A stretch of DNA of 64,000 nucleotides from Siphonodentalium dalli (GCA_032622095.1 CP136067.1:45241549-45305548), one strand, 5' to 3'. Numbered from the stretch's first letter, positions 37,101-47,675 are shown. The notes: generated by a model not told the origin, from the letters alone. Made by a program: numbers and translations.

Positions 37101-38737
37101 CAACTTCAATTGAATTTATAATGCAGACGGTTGAAATTTGCAACTTAACTTATGCAATAGTGGATGCGTTGTAAACATTTTTCATTAACACAACAATAAT
37201 GAATTAACGGTAAAAATATAATGGTAAAACATTTTCACACAATTTGTTAGTCTATAATAAAATAAAAGTGAAAATAAATCTTCCCATTGCTGTTATTCAA
37301 GCACTTTTAATGGACCCTACTAAAAACCTTGTTTTGGTTTCCAGGTCTGGAAAAAGTGGATTCAAGCACTTTCAAGGTTATCAAACACAAGGGATGCAGA
37401 CCGGACCGGACCACCAGTGGTAGTCCGATCCAGTGAAGAGGCGGTTCAGTTCAGTCTGGTCCAGCTCTTGGTGGTCTGGTATTCTTGCCTGGACTGGTCC
37501 AGACCGTTCCAATCATTATAAAATACCTTAAATAGAGGGAAATGTGTTAAATCTTACTTTGGTATACGTGTTTGTGTTACAGAAAGCATCAAGTTACTGC
37601 TGGGCAAACTTGTTTTAAACTCTGGACATTATATAATAGAGCACATACTATATGTGCACATTGTGGAAATATGTATTGTATTTTCTTATCTCCAACATTA
37701 TATAGAAGTTATAGAATGAATAAATGTGCTTAAGACATGTGATTGTGACTAACTGTAGAGTCTGTATTTCACGTTTCTGCTATCCCCCACATGCTATGAT
37801 CGGGTGTAGTCTTATCTTATCTTGTAAATACTGCCTATGTCAGGAGAATCGCCGATGGCCCGACGTTGGCATAATGATACACACACCACAGCTGTATAGA
37901 CTTTGTGTTAGTATTGTTATTCTAGGGAGGGGTATTTGTTTTTTTTAGTGGGACTTGTTAGTACTTTTACATATACACAGGAAAATGCTCCAAGTATTTC
38001 AGCACTCATAACGTTTGTTCTTACCATTGCCAACTGAATATACTGTAGATTGGTCAATATCCGACATGCAGTACCGGTATTGATGTAGTTCGAGTTAGAT
38101 ATTGCCAACTGTAGGCTCGTATATCGCGATTCGCGACCTGTGTTCAGTACATTGAAATATAGATGAGGGTTAGTTGACATGGTACTGTCCCAGCGTCGAC
38201 CTGTACTGATTTTTTTTGCGGTCCAGTCTGCGTCCCTATTAAGCACCAGTATGAATCCTGTGAAACTATTCTATAGTCTGGGACTATGAATATACAAACC
38301 TTTTGTGTCCATAACCCATGCAAATGGGAAAGTAGTGAAAATATAAGCAATAGGTCCCCAGGATGGTAGTAGAACAATATCGTCATTCGTGAAGCCAATA
38401 GCATACTGACTGGCATCACTGATGGGTGCCCAGGTGTTCCATATCGCTGCCTGGTTAAACGCTAAGATTCCAAACAAAATCAGAATGTACCATCTCCGCT
38501 TGTACAGTATAATACTGTCCGTGGTCTGTGGTTTTATGAGAACAATCTCAGTCGTGTCTTCTGCCAGCACGCCCAGCAGTGGCCCATTTTCACCATAATC
38601 ACCTTGGGATGGATCATCGGCATTCACACGTGATGTGTTGACGGACTGATAAGAGGGGAACTGTGTTCTCTGGTTGACGTCTCCTTTCAGGAGAGATTTG
38701 TTGGGGTCATTCATATTTCAGATATTAAGCCATTTGC
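34034..38737 (-). CDS. SLC49A4/DIRC2-like MFS transporter, 5' part (exons 1-3)
   Basis: Three exons on the minus strand join in frame to about 224 residues: 38300-38737 (start codon at 38712-38714), 36929-37019 and 34034-34197. All introns have GT/AG ends. The protein resembles SLC49A4 (DIRC2), a lysosomal membrane transporter of the major facilitator superfamily. Visible features are a polar N-terminal tail (1-70) with an acidic dileucine motif ENGPLL (42-47), TM1 (about 75-95) with WNTWAPI, TM2 (about 113-134) with SWGPI, the loop MDTKG of the MFS A-motif position, TM3 (about 140-160) ending SGLRCI, and TM4-TM5 with AGPIGMGAAP and WFPAEERTTATAIG. Human family members have about 480 residues, so the C-terminal half is missing from the window. 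Subgroup within SLC49 is inferred from remembered similarity, not a search. Confidence 0.88.
34489..36085. mobile_element. piggyBac-type MITE, TTAA-flanked (host of nested hAT element)
   Basis: Ends CCCTTTGGAGAGTA (34489) and TACTCGCCAAAGGG (to 36085) are inverted repeats with one mismatch. Each end abuts TTAA (34485-34488 and 36086-36089), the target duplication of piggyBac elements. CGACATATATGTCGTTCTAC near both inner edges forms subterminal repeats. Without the nested element the original MITE would be only about 340 bp. No transposase is present. Confidence 0.85.
34792..36039. mobile_element. Non-autonomous hAT-type element, 1248 bp
   Basis: Perfect 17-bp inverted ends TAGTGCTGGGACGGTTG (34792-34808) and CAACCGTCCCAGCACTA (36023-36039). 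They are flanked by a perfect 8-bp duplication CCGATAAA (34784-34791 and 36040-36047). Several AACCGGTTA-type motifs lie just inside both ends, like the subterminal transposase sites of hAT elements. An 8-bp duplication is characteristic of that superfamily. The interior contains a long poly-G run near 35590 and no transposase frame. Confidence 0.92.
36090..36626. other. Unassigned part of intron 2
   Basis: AT-rich intronic sequence between two mobile elements. I see no exon, inverted repeat or tandem repeat in it. Confidence 0.5.
36627..36802. mobile_element. Complete TA-flanked hairpin MITE (mariner-type), 176 bp
   Basis: CAGTAATGCTCTAATTAATC starts the element and its inverse complement ends it. 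The arms match almost perfectly for about 70 bp each, with a short centre (AGAAATATGGCTTGTTGCC...). TA lies on both sides (36625-36626 and 36803-36804), as expected of Tc1/mariner-driven MITEs. Partial relatives lie at 32448-32585 and 48797-48882. Confidence 0.9.
36929..37019 (-). CDS. SLC49A4-like exon 2
   Basis: 91 bases between acceptor GCTTACAG (ending at 37020) and donor GTAAGC (starting at 36928). The phase matches exon 1 (one base carried in) and exon 3 (two bases carried out). It encodes GMRMACVLAGFVVALGSG and LRCITLSPPYAR, corresponding to TM3 of the transporter. It is too short to be noticed as a reading frame alone; the matching phases at both ends are the main support. Confidence 0.88.
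37020..38299 (-). other. Intron 1 of the SLC49A4-like gene
   Basis: About 1.28 kb between coding exons 1 and 2, with donor GTTTGT and acceptor GCTTACAG. It contains a degenerate run of GGACCGG/CTGGTCC-type words at about 37390-37510 and is otherwise AT-rich. I see no further exon. Confidence 0.8.
37385..37515. repeat. Degenerate GGTCC-rich simple repeat
   Basis: A run of overlapping GACCGGACC, GGTCTGG and TGGTCCAG words without a strict period. Similar word use appears at 39255-39345 and 41300-41400, which suggests a shared low-complexity repeat rather than independent drift. Confidence 0.5.
38300..38737 (-). CDS. SLC49A4-like exon 1 (coding exon with start)
   Basis: A pyrimidine-rich acceptor (TTTTTCTTCAG) precedes the exon at 38737. 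There are 23 bases of 5' leader, then ATG at 38714; 138 codons and one extra base end at 38300, followed by donor GTTTGT. The acceptor implies at least one upstream untranslated exon to the right, which I did not find. The tail contains ENGPLL, fitting the [DE]xxxL[LI] signal used by vertebrate DIRC2 for lysosomal sorting (family knowledge). The chosen ATG is the first in frame after the acceptor. Confidence 0.88.
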
Positions 38738-39375
38738 CTGAAGAAAAATGAATATGGTTCAAACTAGTAGCTCATTTGGGTAGTAATCATATTGTCACAG
38801 AAACAATTTCAGAGGAAGTGTTTTTTGCTGTTCTAATGGTTATTTTGTTCTGTATCAACCATCGACCCATTTTCATGCTGATACGCAGCTCAACTCTCGG
38901 TTACAGGACTTCCTTTGTGAGAATGTCCAGTAGTTGAGGTGGTTACACCATGGATACAATCATCACAGTCTAGGCTTCACAAGGTTGGCCAAAGACGGCA
39001 GAATAGCCTTGTTGGCTATTATGCCGTATACGGCAGAATAGCCTCGGCCATAATTTTAGGAGCGAACTGGGCGGGTTGTCTCAGTGGCGGGTAGTCACAA
39101 ACCCATTTTATTTCTCCCCACCCTATTTTTTGACAATTTAATTAAAAAACATAAGTATATACAGATTTTATTTTTATTTTTGTTTCCTCCCACCACCCCT
39201 ACCTTTGAGCAAAGGAAATATGTAAACCAAGTAATAAAAAAATTAAATGCCAACCAAACGGACCAGCTCGTCCCAGGACCAACTCGGTCCAGACAGTTTT
39301 TGGGACGAGCTGGCCCAGCTTTCATGGCCGAGTTGGCCCGGGAATTCAATTTGTGTTAAGTTAATACATACACAT
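38738..39375. other. Upstream flank of the SLC49A4-like coding region
   Basis: No upstream exon or promoter could be identified. A short imperfect dyad of GGCAGAATAGCC and GGCTATTATGCC lies at about 38996-39048. A GAGCTGG/CCAACTCGG-rich stretch lies at 39255-39345. Confidence 0.45.
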
Positions 39376-39536
39376 TATCGGTACAGTGAAGTGATATGGG
39401 CTGCAATATCACGCCGAGTTGACGATGTCAGATCGCCGTATCAAACGAGCTGCCGCAGGCAGCGAGTTTGATCCGGCAATCTGACATCGTCAACGAGACG
39501 TGATACTGCAGCCCATATCACTTCACTGTACCGATA
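39376..39536. mobile_element. Hairpin MITE, 161 bp
   Basis: Long inverted repeat: TATCGGTACAGTGAAGTGAT at the left pairs with its inverse complement ending at 39536. The stem runs through GTTGACGATGTCAGATCG and its partner to a loop containing GAGCTGCCGCAGGCAGC. There are only a few mismatches. No clear target duplication, so the superfamily is open. Confidence 0.82.
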
Positions 39537-40675
39537 AAGCGTTTATTATATGACACATTTTTGGTTCATCCCATGTCACAAAGGGCAAAACTACTTCGTT
39601 ACACCATCCCATGTCATCACCCAGGCAAAAGTACTCCATTGAACATTCCCAGTCATCACCCAATTCCCAACTTCTGGTGACCTAATTTCACGGGATACTG
39701 ATACGGAATTCAAAGGATACTGATACGGAATTCATAGAATACCGATACGGCTCACGACCAGACAAGCGTTTTCCGACTGCTCGGAATTTATCGCCAAACA
39801 ATAGTGGTATTTGTAAGGGATTAGTGGTAGTCATATAATAAATATTTATACATTAATTTCTTAAAGGCACGTGAGGCCTTAGTTGTCGAAAATATTTATA
39901 TTTGTTCTAATCACTGTAAACAGAAAAACATTAAAACGCATACAGTTTCGTTCATATATACCATGACCATCACATAAACAGCATGTTATCATAAAGACCT
40001 ATTATATTTTACCTAAGCAAGAGCCTGATTGTGTTACAGAAGACAGCACAATGCTACTGGCTAATCACACACAAATGGCATAAACGCTCTTTATTAGTTC
40101 CATATCAGGAATTCACCAACAAAGAATGCTCTTTATGTTTACCATCATAATATAAACAAACACCAGAAAAGTAACGTTTTATGCTTTTGTTTACATAACA
40201 ACATTGGTCAAACATTTGACAATAACATACTGTTTATGCGATATTTCTTATTTGTATACGGACAAAGTCTGTCTACATTTTAATGTTCTTTCTGTTTGTG
40301 GCGGTTTTTGACGGGTGGAAATATTTTCACAGGATACCCACCGCCAAGGTCAACCGTACCTTTAAGTTCAGATGATGATATATTTCAGAGTTTTGTCCAT
40401 CAATTTTTACATTTAAAATAATAGCCAGTAATCACATTAGTCGGTTTGAACGAGAAACCGGCAAATTCATAAATAACAATAATATTTAAGTTTCTCTTAT
40501 TCTCTATGAGTTCATCTCACTATCTCTGGGTTAATTCTAGGAAACCCTTCGAAGCCAATATTGTCCCCATTCCTATAAATACAATATACACAGGCTGTTT
40601 ACACAGTAACCAGTCGGCTAATCACACGTACCTCACACTTCAGATATAGAAGCAGTGCAATGATTATCATATTAG
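39537..40675. other. AT-rich intergenic DNA with one short tandem repeat
   Basis: Contains three imperfect copies of GGATACTGATACGGAATTCA at about 39693-39750 and two loosely related CATCCCATGTCATCACCC units near 39600-39660. No gene or inverted repeat element is evident in the rest. Confidence 0.5.
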
Positions 40676-40679
40676 TGAT

Positions 40680-41124
40680 GCTAATGGGGTCGTTGTCGTA
40701 ATGTTTTATACATAGATGCACACCATGTGCATGTCTGTATATACATAAATGCACACCAGTCTCGCGTAGTGTCACGTGACATTGTCGTCGTGTTTTCTAC
40801 ATGAATGTACATGTGTTGATGTTTTTTGTAAGTTCATTTTCTTCCTTTCAAAGTTTCATCGATCAAACAACCATGCAGTTCTTTCGGTCCCTGTTTAATA
40901 GCGGTACAAAAAGATCAATATGCGACCGATGATCACTTTTATTGCAGTTTCGTCATGGTGATAAAAAAATGCCTTTATCAGAACTACGGAAGAATAGTCT
41001 GAATTGAAGCAGGTCTACAGCAATTATTTACGGCAACATTTCAATCTCGCACCGACTGAGACTGGTGTGCATAAATGCACACCATATGCATTTATGTATA
41101 AAACGTTACAACGACCCCATTAGC
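40680..41124. mobile_element. TIR element, 445 bp
   Basis: GCTAATGGGGTCGTTGT at 40680 pairs with ACAACGACCCCATTAGC ending at 41124. The arms extend inward through ATGCACACCA-T-TGCAT and ATAAATGCACACCAGT for about 70-85 bp each, with some indels. The centre (about 40770-41050) has no recognisable frame. Target duplication not clear. Confidence 0.78.
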
Positions 41125-41284
41125 AATTCATATCATCATATCATGCTCTGGTCGTTCGACGGGAAGATCCAAAGAACAAGAACGGACAGCGGCTATGTCC
41201 CAGAAAGAAATAACAGCAAAAACCAAAAAACAACATTAGGCCTATGTGACGTCTAGAACATTTTCAGCATTTCATCAATTTCAT

Positions 41285-41400
41285 GTATTATCCCCTTGGG
41301 CCGAGCCAGCCCGGGGCGAGCTGGCTCGAGACAACCTGGCCCAGGTCGACTGGACCGAGTTGGCCCTGGGAGTGTGATGAACTGGCCCGCTTCCCCGGAT
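41285..41400. repeat. GAGCTGG/GGCCC-rich degenerate repeat
   Basis: Overlapping GCCGAGCCAGCCC, GCGAGCTGGCTCGAG and GGACCGAGTTGGCCC words, related to those at 39255-39345. Local GC is far above the surroundings. Confidence 0.5.
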
Positions 41401-41734
41401 ATATCGAAATTAGGAAACTTACATTTTACAATTGTTGGATTCAAATATTATTCTACTGAATCAAACTAGTGCCAAAACTTAGCATGAAATATTCATTGCA
41501 TTACTTTTTCATCGAATTTATCTCAATTTATTCGTCGTTATCCATTACAGAACCGTGTTTTATATCGATTCAACAATTGTTAATTTCTGCGTACATTTTT
41601 TTTAACAGCACGTGACTTTGAAAATCAATTCTATATTTAGCAATACTTTGTTTATAAAATGAAAAAGGACACGACAAACTGCGGGACGGGACGGGAGCGG
41701 AACAAAATGACAAACTGCGGTACAAAATGTGTAA

Positions 41735-42129
41735 TTCAATTCAATAATTTTATTTTATTCAAAAATATTCAATTCATTTCAATTCATTCAATGATTTATT
41801 CAACACACTTAATAATTCATATAGAATAATATTATTTTGCAACAACATATTATCGTTTAAAATTTAGCTATACAAAAAAAATTATATTTGTGGTCCCATA
41901 AAACATAAATATGCTTGAAATATAACTTTGGGATTCCACATAACTTTAAATTTATTGTTGTTGGCCACTTACATGCTGTTAATTTATAATATATTGATTT
42001 AGATTTTTCTGTTTCTGTCATATATGTTGACATTCAAATTCGTGTTGAAAGGATGTGCTAGGAAAGCACCTCCCTAAAGCATAAAATTAATTTTCAAATC
42101 TCTATGTGTGTGTCAAAACGTCAGCCCAG
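41735..42129 (-). repeat. Probable 3' part and tail of the LINE remnant
   Basis: AT-rich sequence downstream (on the minus strand) of the endonuclease remnant. It ends in a TTGAATTGAA-type repetitive run at about 41740-41800, the sort of simple tail that closes many non-LTR elements. Linking it to the remnant is inference from position and tail only. Confidence 0.5.
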
Positions 42130-42727
42130 TGTTCAATTATCAATTTAGTAAGAATTTATTATAAATTTTCATCTGAAAGTTCTCTCTTGGTCTTCATTGT
42201 GACTTTTCTACTAAATTTCAAACAACCTGTTTTTATTAACAGCACACAATCCACTAATCGCAATTAAATAAACACCGGTAGGTGATCACTTATATATGTC
42301 ATTAATAAAATGTATTCCAATCTGCAAGTTAATTTCCAATATATACCGTACATTAATTTTGTACAGATATGATTTATTAATGTAGCACGTACTATATGGC
42401 TCATGATTCTGGTTGATCTGAAAATTAATGGAAATAAACCTGAAGCGAACATAGAATCAACAAAATTTAATGTTTCTATAAGTTCACCACTCATTGATAA
42501 ATTAATGTTAAAATCCCCTAATAAATATACTGACTTCTGTTTCAATTTTCGAAGGAGAATTTAAAGATGGTTTGTGTATCACCCAGCTGGAGCTCTATAC
42601 CAACCACTTATATATATATTTTTCTTCTTGGTTTCTTTGTCAATAAACAGATTTTTAGATGAATTTTCAATTTGACCTGTTAAAGTATCAAGAAATTTAA
42701 TGGAATTGTGAATACACAACCCTGTAC
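42130..42727 (-). pseudogene. Non-LTR retrotransposon remnant (endonuclease domain)
   Basis: On the minus strand the frame from about 42727 reads GLCIHNSIKFLDTL and continues to WYRAPAG. It then passes through a stop and frameshift into the 93-codon frame 42264-42545 with VYLLGDFNINL, GLFPLIFRSTRI, LINHICT and DISDHLPVF-like ISDHLPVFI. These are the endonuclease (APE-type) motifs of LINE reverse-transcriptase polyproteins: the GDFN catalytic block and the terminal SDH. A further piece (KVTMKTKRELSDENL) follows after another stop, down to about 42130. The reverse transcriptase domain is absent. Frameshifts and stops make it dead. Confidence 0.85.
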
Positions 42728-43134
42728 TCCATCATCATGTTTAGTACTTCTTGAACAGAAAAACGATGAATAATTTCGACAAATGAGATGCAACATCTTC
42801 AAAGAAGTGTCTTCAGTATACTTATCAAAGCCTGACAATTTAACAAGTTTGCTCTTCAGTGTAATAATTACTAGTAATATTTCCCAAAAAATTATAATAC
42901 TGGCTATATACTGTCTTCTTCTGCATGAAATAAACTGAATGCTTATAGATTGAGATAACTTACTATGTCTTGCACATTATTTAGATAGTTATTAAAACCT
43001 TCATCTACTAAAAACAGTCATGAACAAATTCATCATTATCAATTATCTTTACAGAATTTGCATTCCCATTTTCATCTTTCAAACCTAATTTCTTAAATTT
43101 TGATTTTGTTATATGAGCACACATTCTATCAATC

Positions 43135-43388
43135 CAAGCCTTGAAATAGGGTGTCTGTCATTTGCATAATGAGGTCCACAGAGGGTGAATTTAGTTATGC
43201 TACCCCGCATAGCGGGCTAGCATCACCGAATTCACCCTTTGTGGGCCTCATTCTGCTTACACCTCAGCAGAATGAGGTTCCCAGAGGGTGAATTTGGTGA
43301 TGCTAGCCCGCTATGCGGGGTAGCATAACTAAATTCACCCTCTGGGGACCTCATTCTGCAAATGACAGACACCCTATTTCAAGGCTTG
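43135..43388. mobile_element. hAT-like hairpin MITE, copy 2 (254 bp)
   Basis: CAAGCCTTGAAATAGGGTGT and its inverse complement form the ends. A perfect 8-bp target duplication TATCAATC lies at 43127-43134 and 43389-43396. The interior has two internal hairpins (TACCCCGCATAGCGGGCTAGC and its partner) that mirror each other around CTTACACCTCAGCAG, so the element is a palindrome of palindromes. It is the longer relative of 33267-33472. Confidence 0.92.
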
Positions 43389-43398
43389 TATCAATCTA

Positions 43399-43490
43399 GT
43401 TACGCCTTAGCGTAGTGAAGGCATAGAGCTAGCGTCTCATGCTAGGAACGTTACGCCTTAGCGTAGTGAAGGCATAGAGCTAGCGTCTGG
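43399..43490. repeat. Tandem duplication, ~51-bp unit
   Basis: GTTACGCCTTAGCGTAGTGA followed by AGGCATAGAGCTAGCGTCT occurs twice, at about 43399 and 43450, directly after the target duplication of the neighbouring MITE. Each unit carries near-dyads (CTTAGCGTAG, AGAGCTAGCGTCT). Confidence 0.8.
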
Positions 43491-44300
43491 TCTAGTATCA
43501 ATCATTATAAGAACAATTGTCATATTGGATGGACTCAGCTGAAGTTAAATAAAAACAAATTCTACATTAATAGTTATTCATTTCGGCCAATTTGGCCGGT
43601 TACTTCATGTGACTTTTTCATCTGACGTGTGTGTCGGATAATTGATCTGGAGGATTTATGTAAATGTTAGCCCAAACTACATTTCCAAGTAACGATGGTT
43701 TTGTTGTTTATTTTGAGGAATAATACCGCGTCAGATGAATTCAGCCCAAATATGTTAACAGTTGTCGTGTCAAACATTCGGCAGTAGGTTAGCGTTATTT
43801 AGTATTTGTGGATGTCCTTTAACAGGGGGAAAATAGACTACTGCGCTTGAACGAGCATGAGAATTTGTCGTTTTTAATGTACAGCAACTTGATAATCAAT
43901 AACAGAGGCATTCTCTGTCAAATAAGGTCGCTCTATTTACGGTATTAATTGCGGAACTTTCTAAAGTAAACTACGCGTAAACGGATACATACGGTAAATT
44001 ATAGAATGTGCCGGAATCGGCCTAATCGCCCCATGGCCAACTCGCCCAGTCGACGTGTGTCAATTCGGTACCTACTATAACATGTACCCGAGTCCGATTC
44101 GGAATAAAAGATGTATACGGGTGTTATATAGCGTTTGGTCCGTTGTTTCTCAATGAATATTATTGAAATTTGGTGTATATGTCCGGGCTGGGACATGGAA
44201 TACAACAACGTTTGAATTGTTTTTCAATTTACAAATTTGTTGATTTTATTCAAATTTTTTTCGTTCTGAAAACACACTATAAAGTGTATATAATATAACA
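43491..44300. other. Intergenic DNA, no feature seen
   Basis: AT-rich sequence with short dyads only (for example TTTCGGCCAATTTGGCCGG near 43582). No reading frame or repeat that I can support. Confidence 0.45.
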
Positions 44301-44303
44301 ACG

Positions 44304-44600
44304 AACACGAGACATACATAATTTATAAACTGTTAACAAAAGATATCAAATTCAATACATGACAAAGATGACTCAGTGGAGTTTATAAAGTGAACATAAA
44401 AACATTGAGGTAAGAATCTTTTTAAGGAATGCAACTTTATTTAATGATAATAAACACATAAATTAAAATAACAAACATGAGACATACATGATTTATAAAC
44501 TGTTAACAAAAGATATCAAACTCAATACATGACAAAGATGACTCAGTGAAGTTTATAAAGTGAACATAAAAATATTAAGGTAAGAATCTTTTTAAGCATT
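44304..44600. repeat. Direct duplication, ~168-bp spacing
   Basis: A stretch of about 122 bp, from ACATGAGACATACAT-type start through ACTGTTAACAAAAGATATCA to GTAAGAATCTTTTTAAG, is present at about 44304-44425 and again at 44472-44597. There are only a handful of differences. Recent local duplication. Confidence 0.85.
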
Positions 44601-44639
44601 ACTAAACCGTTTAGCACAGACCACAGTCCACTTCACTCA

Positions 44640-45620
44640 TCCGATCATCACCAAACTTCATATTTATCTTGATATTGATCTATCAGATGAGAGCTATCAA
44701 ATATTTGTTTAATTTCATAGGAAAAAATGGTCGCCAGCGGCCATATTGCATTTACGTTATATTTTATCGCGTCATGTCGATATCTAGTATTACTTAGAAA
44801 TTTCACCTTTCCAGATTCATAATTGCTCCATTGACTGTAACAGATGAAATTATTCCCCTCTTCGGATAGAGTGTCACTGAAACTTTATTTTGTCAGACTG
44901 TCTGTATAATGACTGATTATATATGGCAATAATCTGTAATAAGATGTAGCACTATTTTATTTTATATTTACATGCAGTGCTGTTTTTATACATCAATTCT
45001 AATCCCCCTAGATCATCATGTGATCGATCATACATCGCGCGAGGACCTGGTTGAATTAAGGGGGGTTTTATGGATCACTTCTGTCCTCAAGCTAGATTAT
45101 ACTTATGACATTTAATGGCATGTTCCTAACGTGGAGGGTTAGATATGCTTGAGAAACCACCACTCTTTAATTCACACCAAGTTCGCAGCTGTCATGTTCG
45201 GATATTAGAACCCATAGCCATGATATATGGTTTATTTTGTGTATACTAGTAATATGGTTATTTTCAGTACCTTTATATACCAGTACTGTGTATAACAATG
45301 CATATAAATTAATCCATGTATACATGTATATTGATTCAACGGATTCAGTGGTTTTGTCCATCAGTCTATCAAATTTGCGGGGAAAACATGGCCACAAGCA
45401 GTACACCCTGCTAAATTTCGAATTTGAATCAATTGGCGCACCCTGCAGCCAGCTTTTATTGGAGAACTTTTTCTTATGTGGATATTTTGGGTCACCGCTA
45501 GATGTGAGCCATATTTTGTTCTCAAACTGTCCTTGTGAAGACATCACTGCCAGCGGTGATCTTCAATTTTACTATTTTTATGGCTAAATAATTTGGTTGA
45601 TCCTACAGATTCAGATTCCA
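44640..45620. repeat. Dispersed repeat fragments with CCAGCGGCCAT motif
   Basis: ATGG(T/C)CGCCAGCGGCCAT near 44729-44746 recurs as ATGGCTGCCAGCGGCCATCT near 47970. A related segment with CATGGCCACAAGCAG and ACTGCCAGCGGTGATCTTC lies at 45388-45565. The shared dyad and context suggest copies of one degenerate interspersed family; boundaries are not resolvable. Confidence 0.45.
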
Positions 45621-46049
45621 CAATTATCTTCTGGATAACCAGGGTGAGAGTAATCTAATTTTCCCGAATTTCGTTAAAAAACATTACCACAGGCAGCAAT
45701 TTGGTATCTTACTCTTTGATCCTCTTTTGCATGACTGAATTGTTTAGCAACTGTACAGACATATCCCTCATCTGGTTTTTATATACATGTATATCTCTTC
45801 ATGCGGATAGCCAGTATTACGTAGGTAGTTCAACTTTCTGCATTCCTGTCATCATTTGAAATATAAAAATTTACCTGATACATGCACCCTTCAAAATTTG
45901 TTTCGTCGTATCTATTTTAATGACCCGTATGGTAATATTGATACAGATATATTTGTCAATCATTTCTTTGTACAATATACAGGTATTTAGTTTGTAACTA
46001 AATCTAGAAATATATAATAGTAGCTCGTGGACCCCACTTCGTCCGGGAT

Positions 46050-46445
46050 GTTCCCCTCTGATTTTCGGAGAAATGCGCGATTTAACCTTGAATTGACTAT
46101 TTTAAAGGTGAAGGTCATGTCGGGGTCACGATTTGACCCGTCCAAAACACTCCCCGGACAAAAGTCACGACAAAAGTACCCGTCGAAATCCGCCCGGCTT
46201 TATACCCGATTTGACCTTGAATTGACAATTTTGAATGTCAAGATCAGGTCAGGGTCATGATTTGACCCACCCGAAACACTCCTGGGACAAAAGTAACAGT
46301 AGGTATCAAATTTCGTTGAAATACTTCCGTTTTACCAGATTTGACCTTGAATTGATCTTTTTGAATGTCAAAGTCAGGTCGGGATCAAGATTTGACCCGT
46401 CCAAAATACTCCCTGGAAATAATTTCCCCTAGGTATCAAATTTCG
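46050..46445 (+). repeat. Tandem repeat block 1 (~125-130-bp unit, GGTCAAGGTCA family)
   Basis: Three units, each with TTTGACCTTGAATTGAC, then AGGTCA-rich sequence, GGTCACGATTTGACCCGTCC, AAAACACTCCC and GGTATCAAATTTCGTCGAAAT. The same unit forms block 2 at 60070-60590. Immediately right, CTAGCTGATGTACTCGACTT at about 46523 matches CTAGCTGATGGGCCCGACTT at about 60024, which precedes block 2. The two are therefore the same composite interspersed element, rearranged. Open frames in the block are incidental. Confidence 0.85.
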
Positions 46446-46519
46446 TCAAATCTGTCCGGCAGTTTTCCCGGCCATAGCTAACAGACAAACAGACAGACAA
46501 ATGTCCAAAATATATATTA

Positions 46520-46745
46520 AACTAGCTGATGTACTCGACTTCGTTCGGGCTAGTTAGGGATTTTTTTTGTGATCGCCTCCATCTGGACAGTACCCAGTAT
46601 ATACAGCGTCTGGCCAAACTATTGTTCAATTGGTCCAGAAACATGCCTATATCAGCACGTTCGAGAACATGGTCCCACGTGAAATTGGACCCGTCCATAT
46701 TGCTCCCGGGATCGAAGTAGTCCTACACACAAATTTTTAGTCGGA
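46520..46745 (+). repeat. Head segment of the GGTCAAGGTCA composite repeat
   Basis: Begins with the ACTAGCTGATGTACTCGACT and TCGTTCGGGCT signature, which is followed elsewhere in the window by the tandem units. Here it leads into diverged sequence with ACCCGTCCATATTGCTCCCG. Such CTAGCTGAT...CGACTTCG signatures are common at ends of invertebrate interspersed repeats; the class is not resolved. Confidence 0.6.
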
Positions 46746-47640
46746 TCGGTCAAGGTCCAGAAACATGCCTATGAGCGAGGTCAAGTTGACACGTTAAATA
46801 CCAAATTCGAGCAGTGTTAGAGTCTATAACACATACACACATGCATTCACGCATACACACATACATACATACATACAGACAGGTGTTTCAAAATGTATAA
46901 TCGATAGCTACAACAATTCTATGGTAGATAGTTCACGGCCGACCTGATGCATGCATCTTAGTTTTCTTGTGATATCTAATGTCCCCCTGAGAGAGTTAGA
47001 CACGGCCGAATTTGGTCTGGATGTTTCATTTACTTTGATAAAAACTTTGCCATCATTCTCTCGCCCAGGTGTTCACGATCTTCTGTTCTGACTTAGTCGT
47101 CTTGCTTGGCTTGCGTGGGATGGTCGATATTTCGAAGAATATAGCACATAGCAGTTGACAGCTCATTTCAGTGTCTAACGAAACGTCGAAACCTCGATGT
47201 TCGCCCCCAACCAAATAATTATATCAACACCGCCACCGTGACTGACTGCACACCGGTTGTTCCATTATTCGGCCAACAATAATTTTTATCAATGACGTAT
47301 ACGGTGCCCTAATATTGTCGAAATCAAGGCTGCGGGATTTGATTAAGATAAGATAAGATAAGATACGTAAATAATGGTCTTTGAGTAACATTTTACGTAA
47401 CATACAACAGTACAAATATATTTCAAGCACAAGAGGTAGCTTTAACAAGTACCGGTATATATTGTATTCGACCCAGTAAAGAATCCAAACAACTAATCAT
47501 GACTTCCAAATTCAAATCAAATTCAAATCAAATCAATAATATTATTACAAACCCTAATGAAGAGAAATTATCGCCAGTCGTTGCCAAAATAAAATTAGTC
47601 ATAATCATCAGCCTGTTGATGGTGGATGTAATCGGAAGAA
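46746..47640. other. Intergenic DNA with simple repeats
   Basis: Contains a CATACACA/CATACATA run at about 46832-46880 and a GATAAGATAAGATAAGATAA run at 47345-47367. No convincing exon was found. A short frame on the minus strand near 47090-47160 is not supported by splice sites or similarity. Confidence 0.5.
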
Positions 47641-47675
47641 GAAGAAGATAATGAATAATATGCTGCATACACAGG

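Noticed and set aside
37917-38246. Additional coding exon of the transporter on the minus strand
   Set aside because: The frame lies in intron 1, has no membrane-segment similarity to the SLC49 family, and including it would break the phase between exons 1 and 2.
46027-46432. Tandem-repeat protein with RFDLELTIL-type units
   Set aside because: These frames are translations of the ~125-bp tandem DNA repeat; frames break between units and block 2 has none of comparable length.
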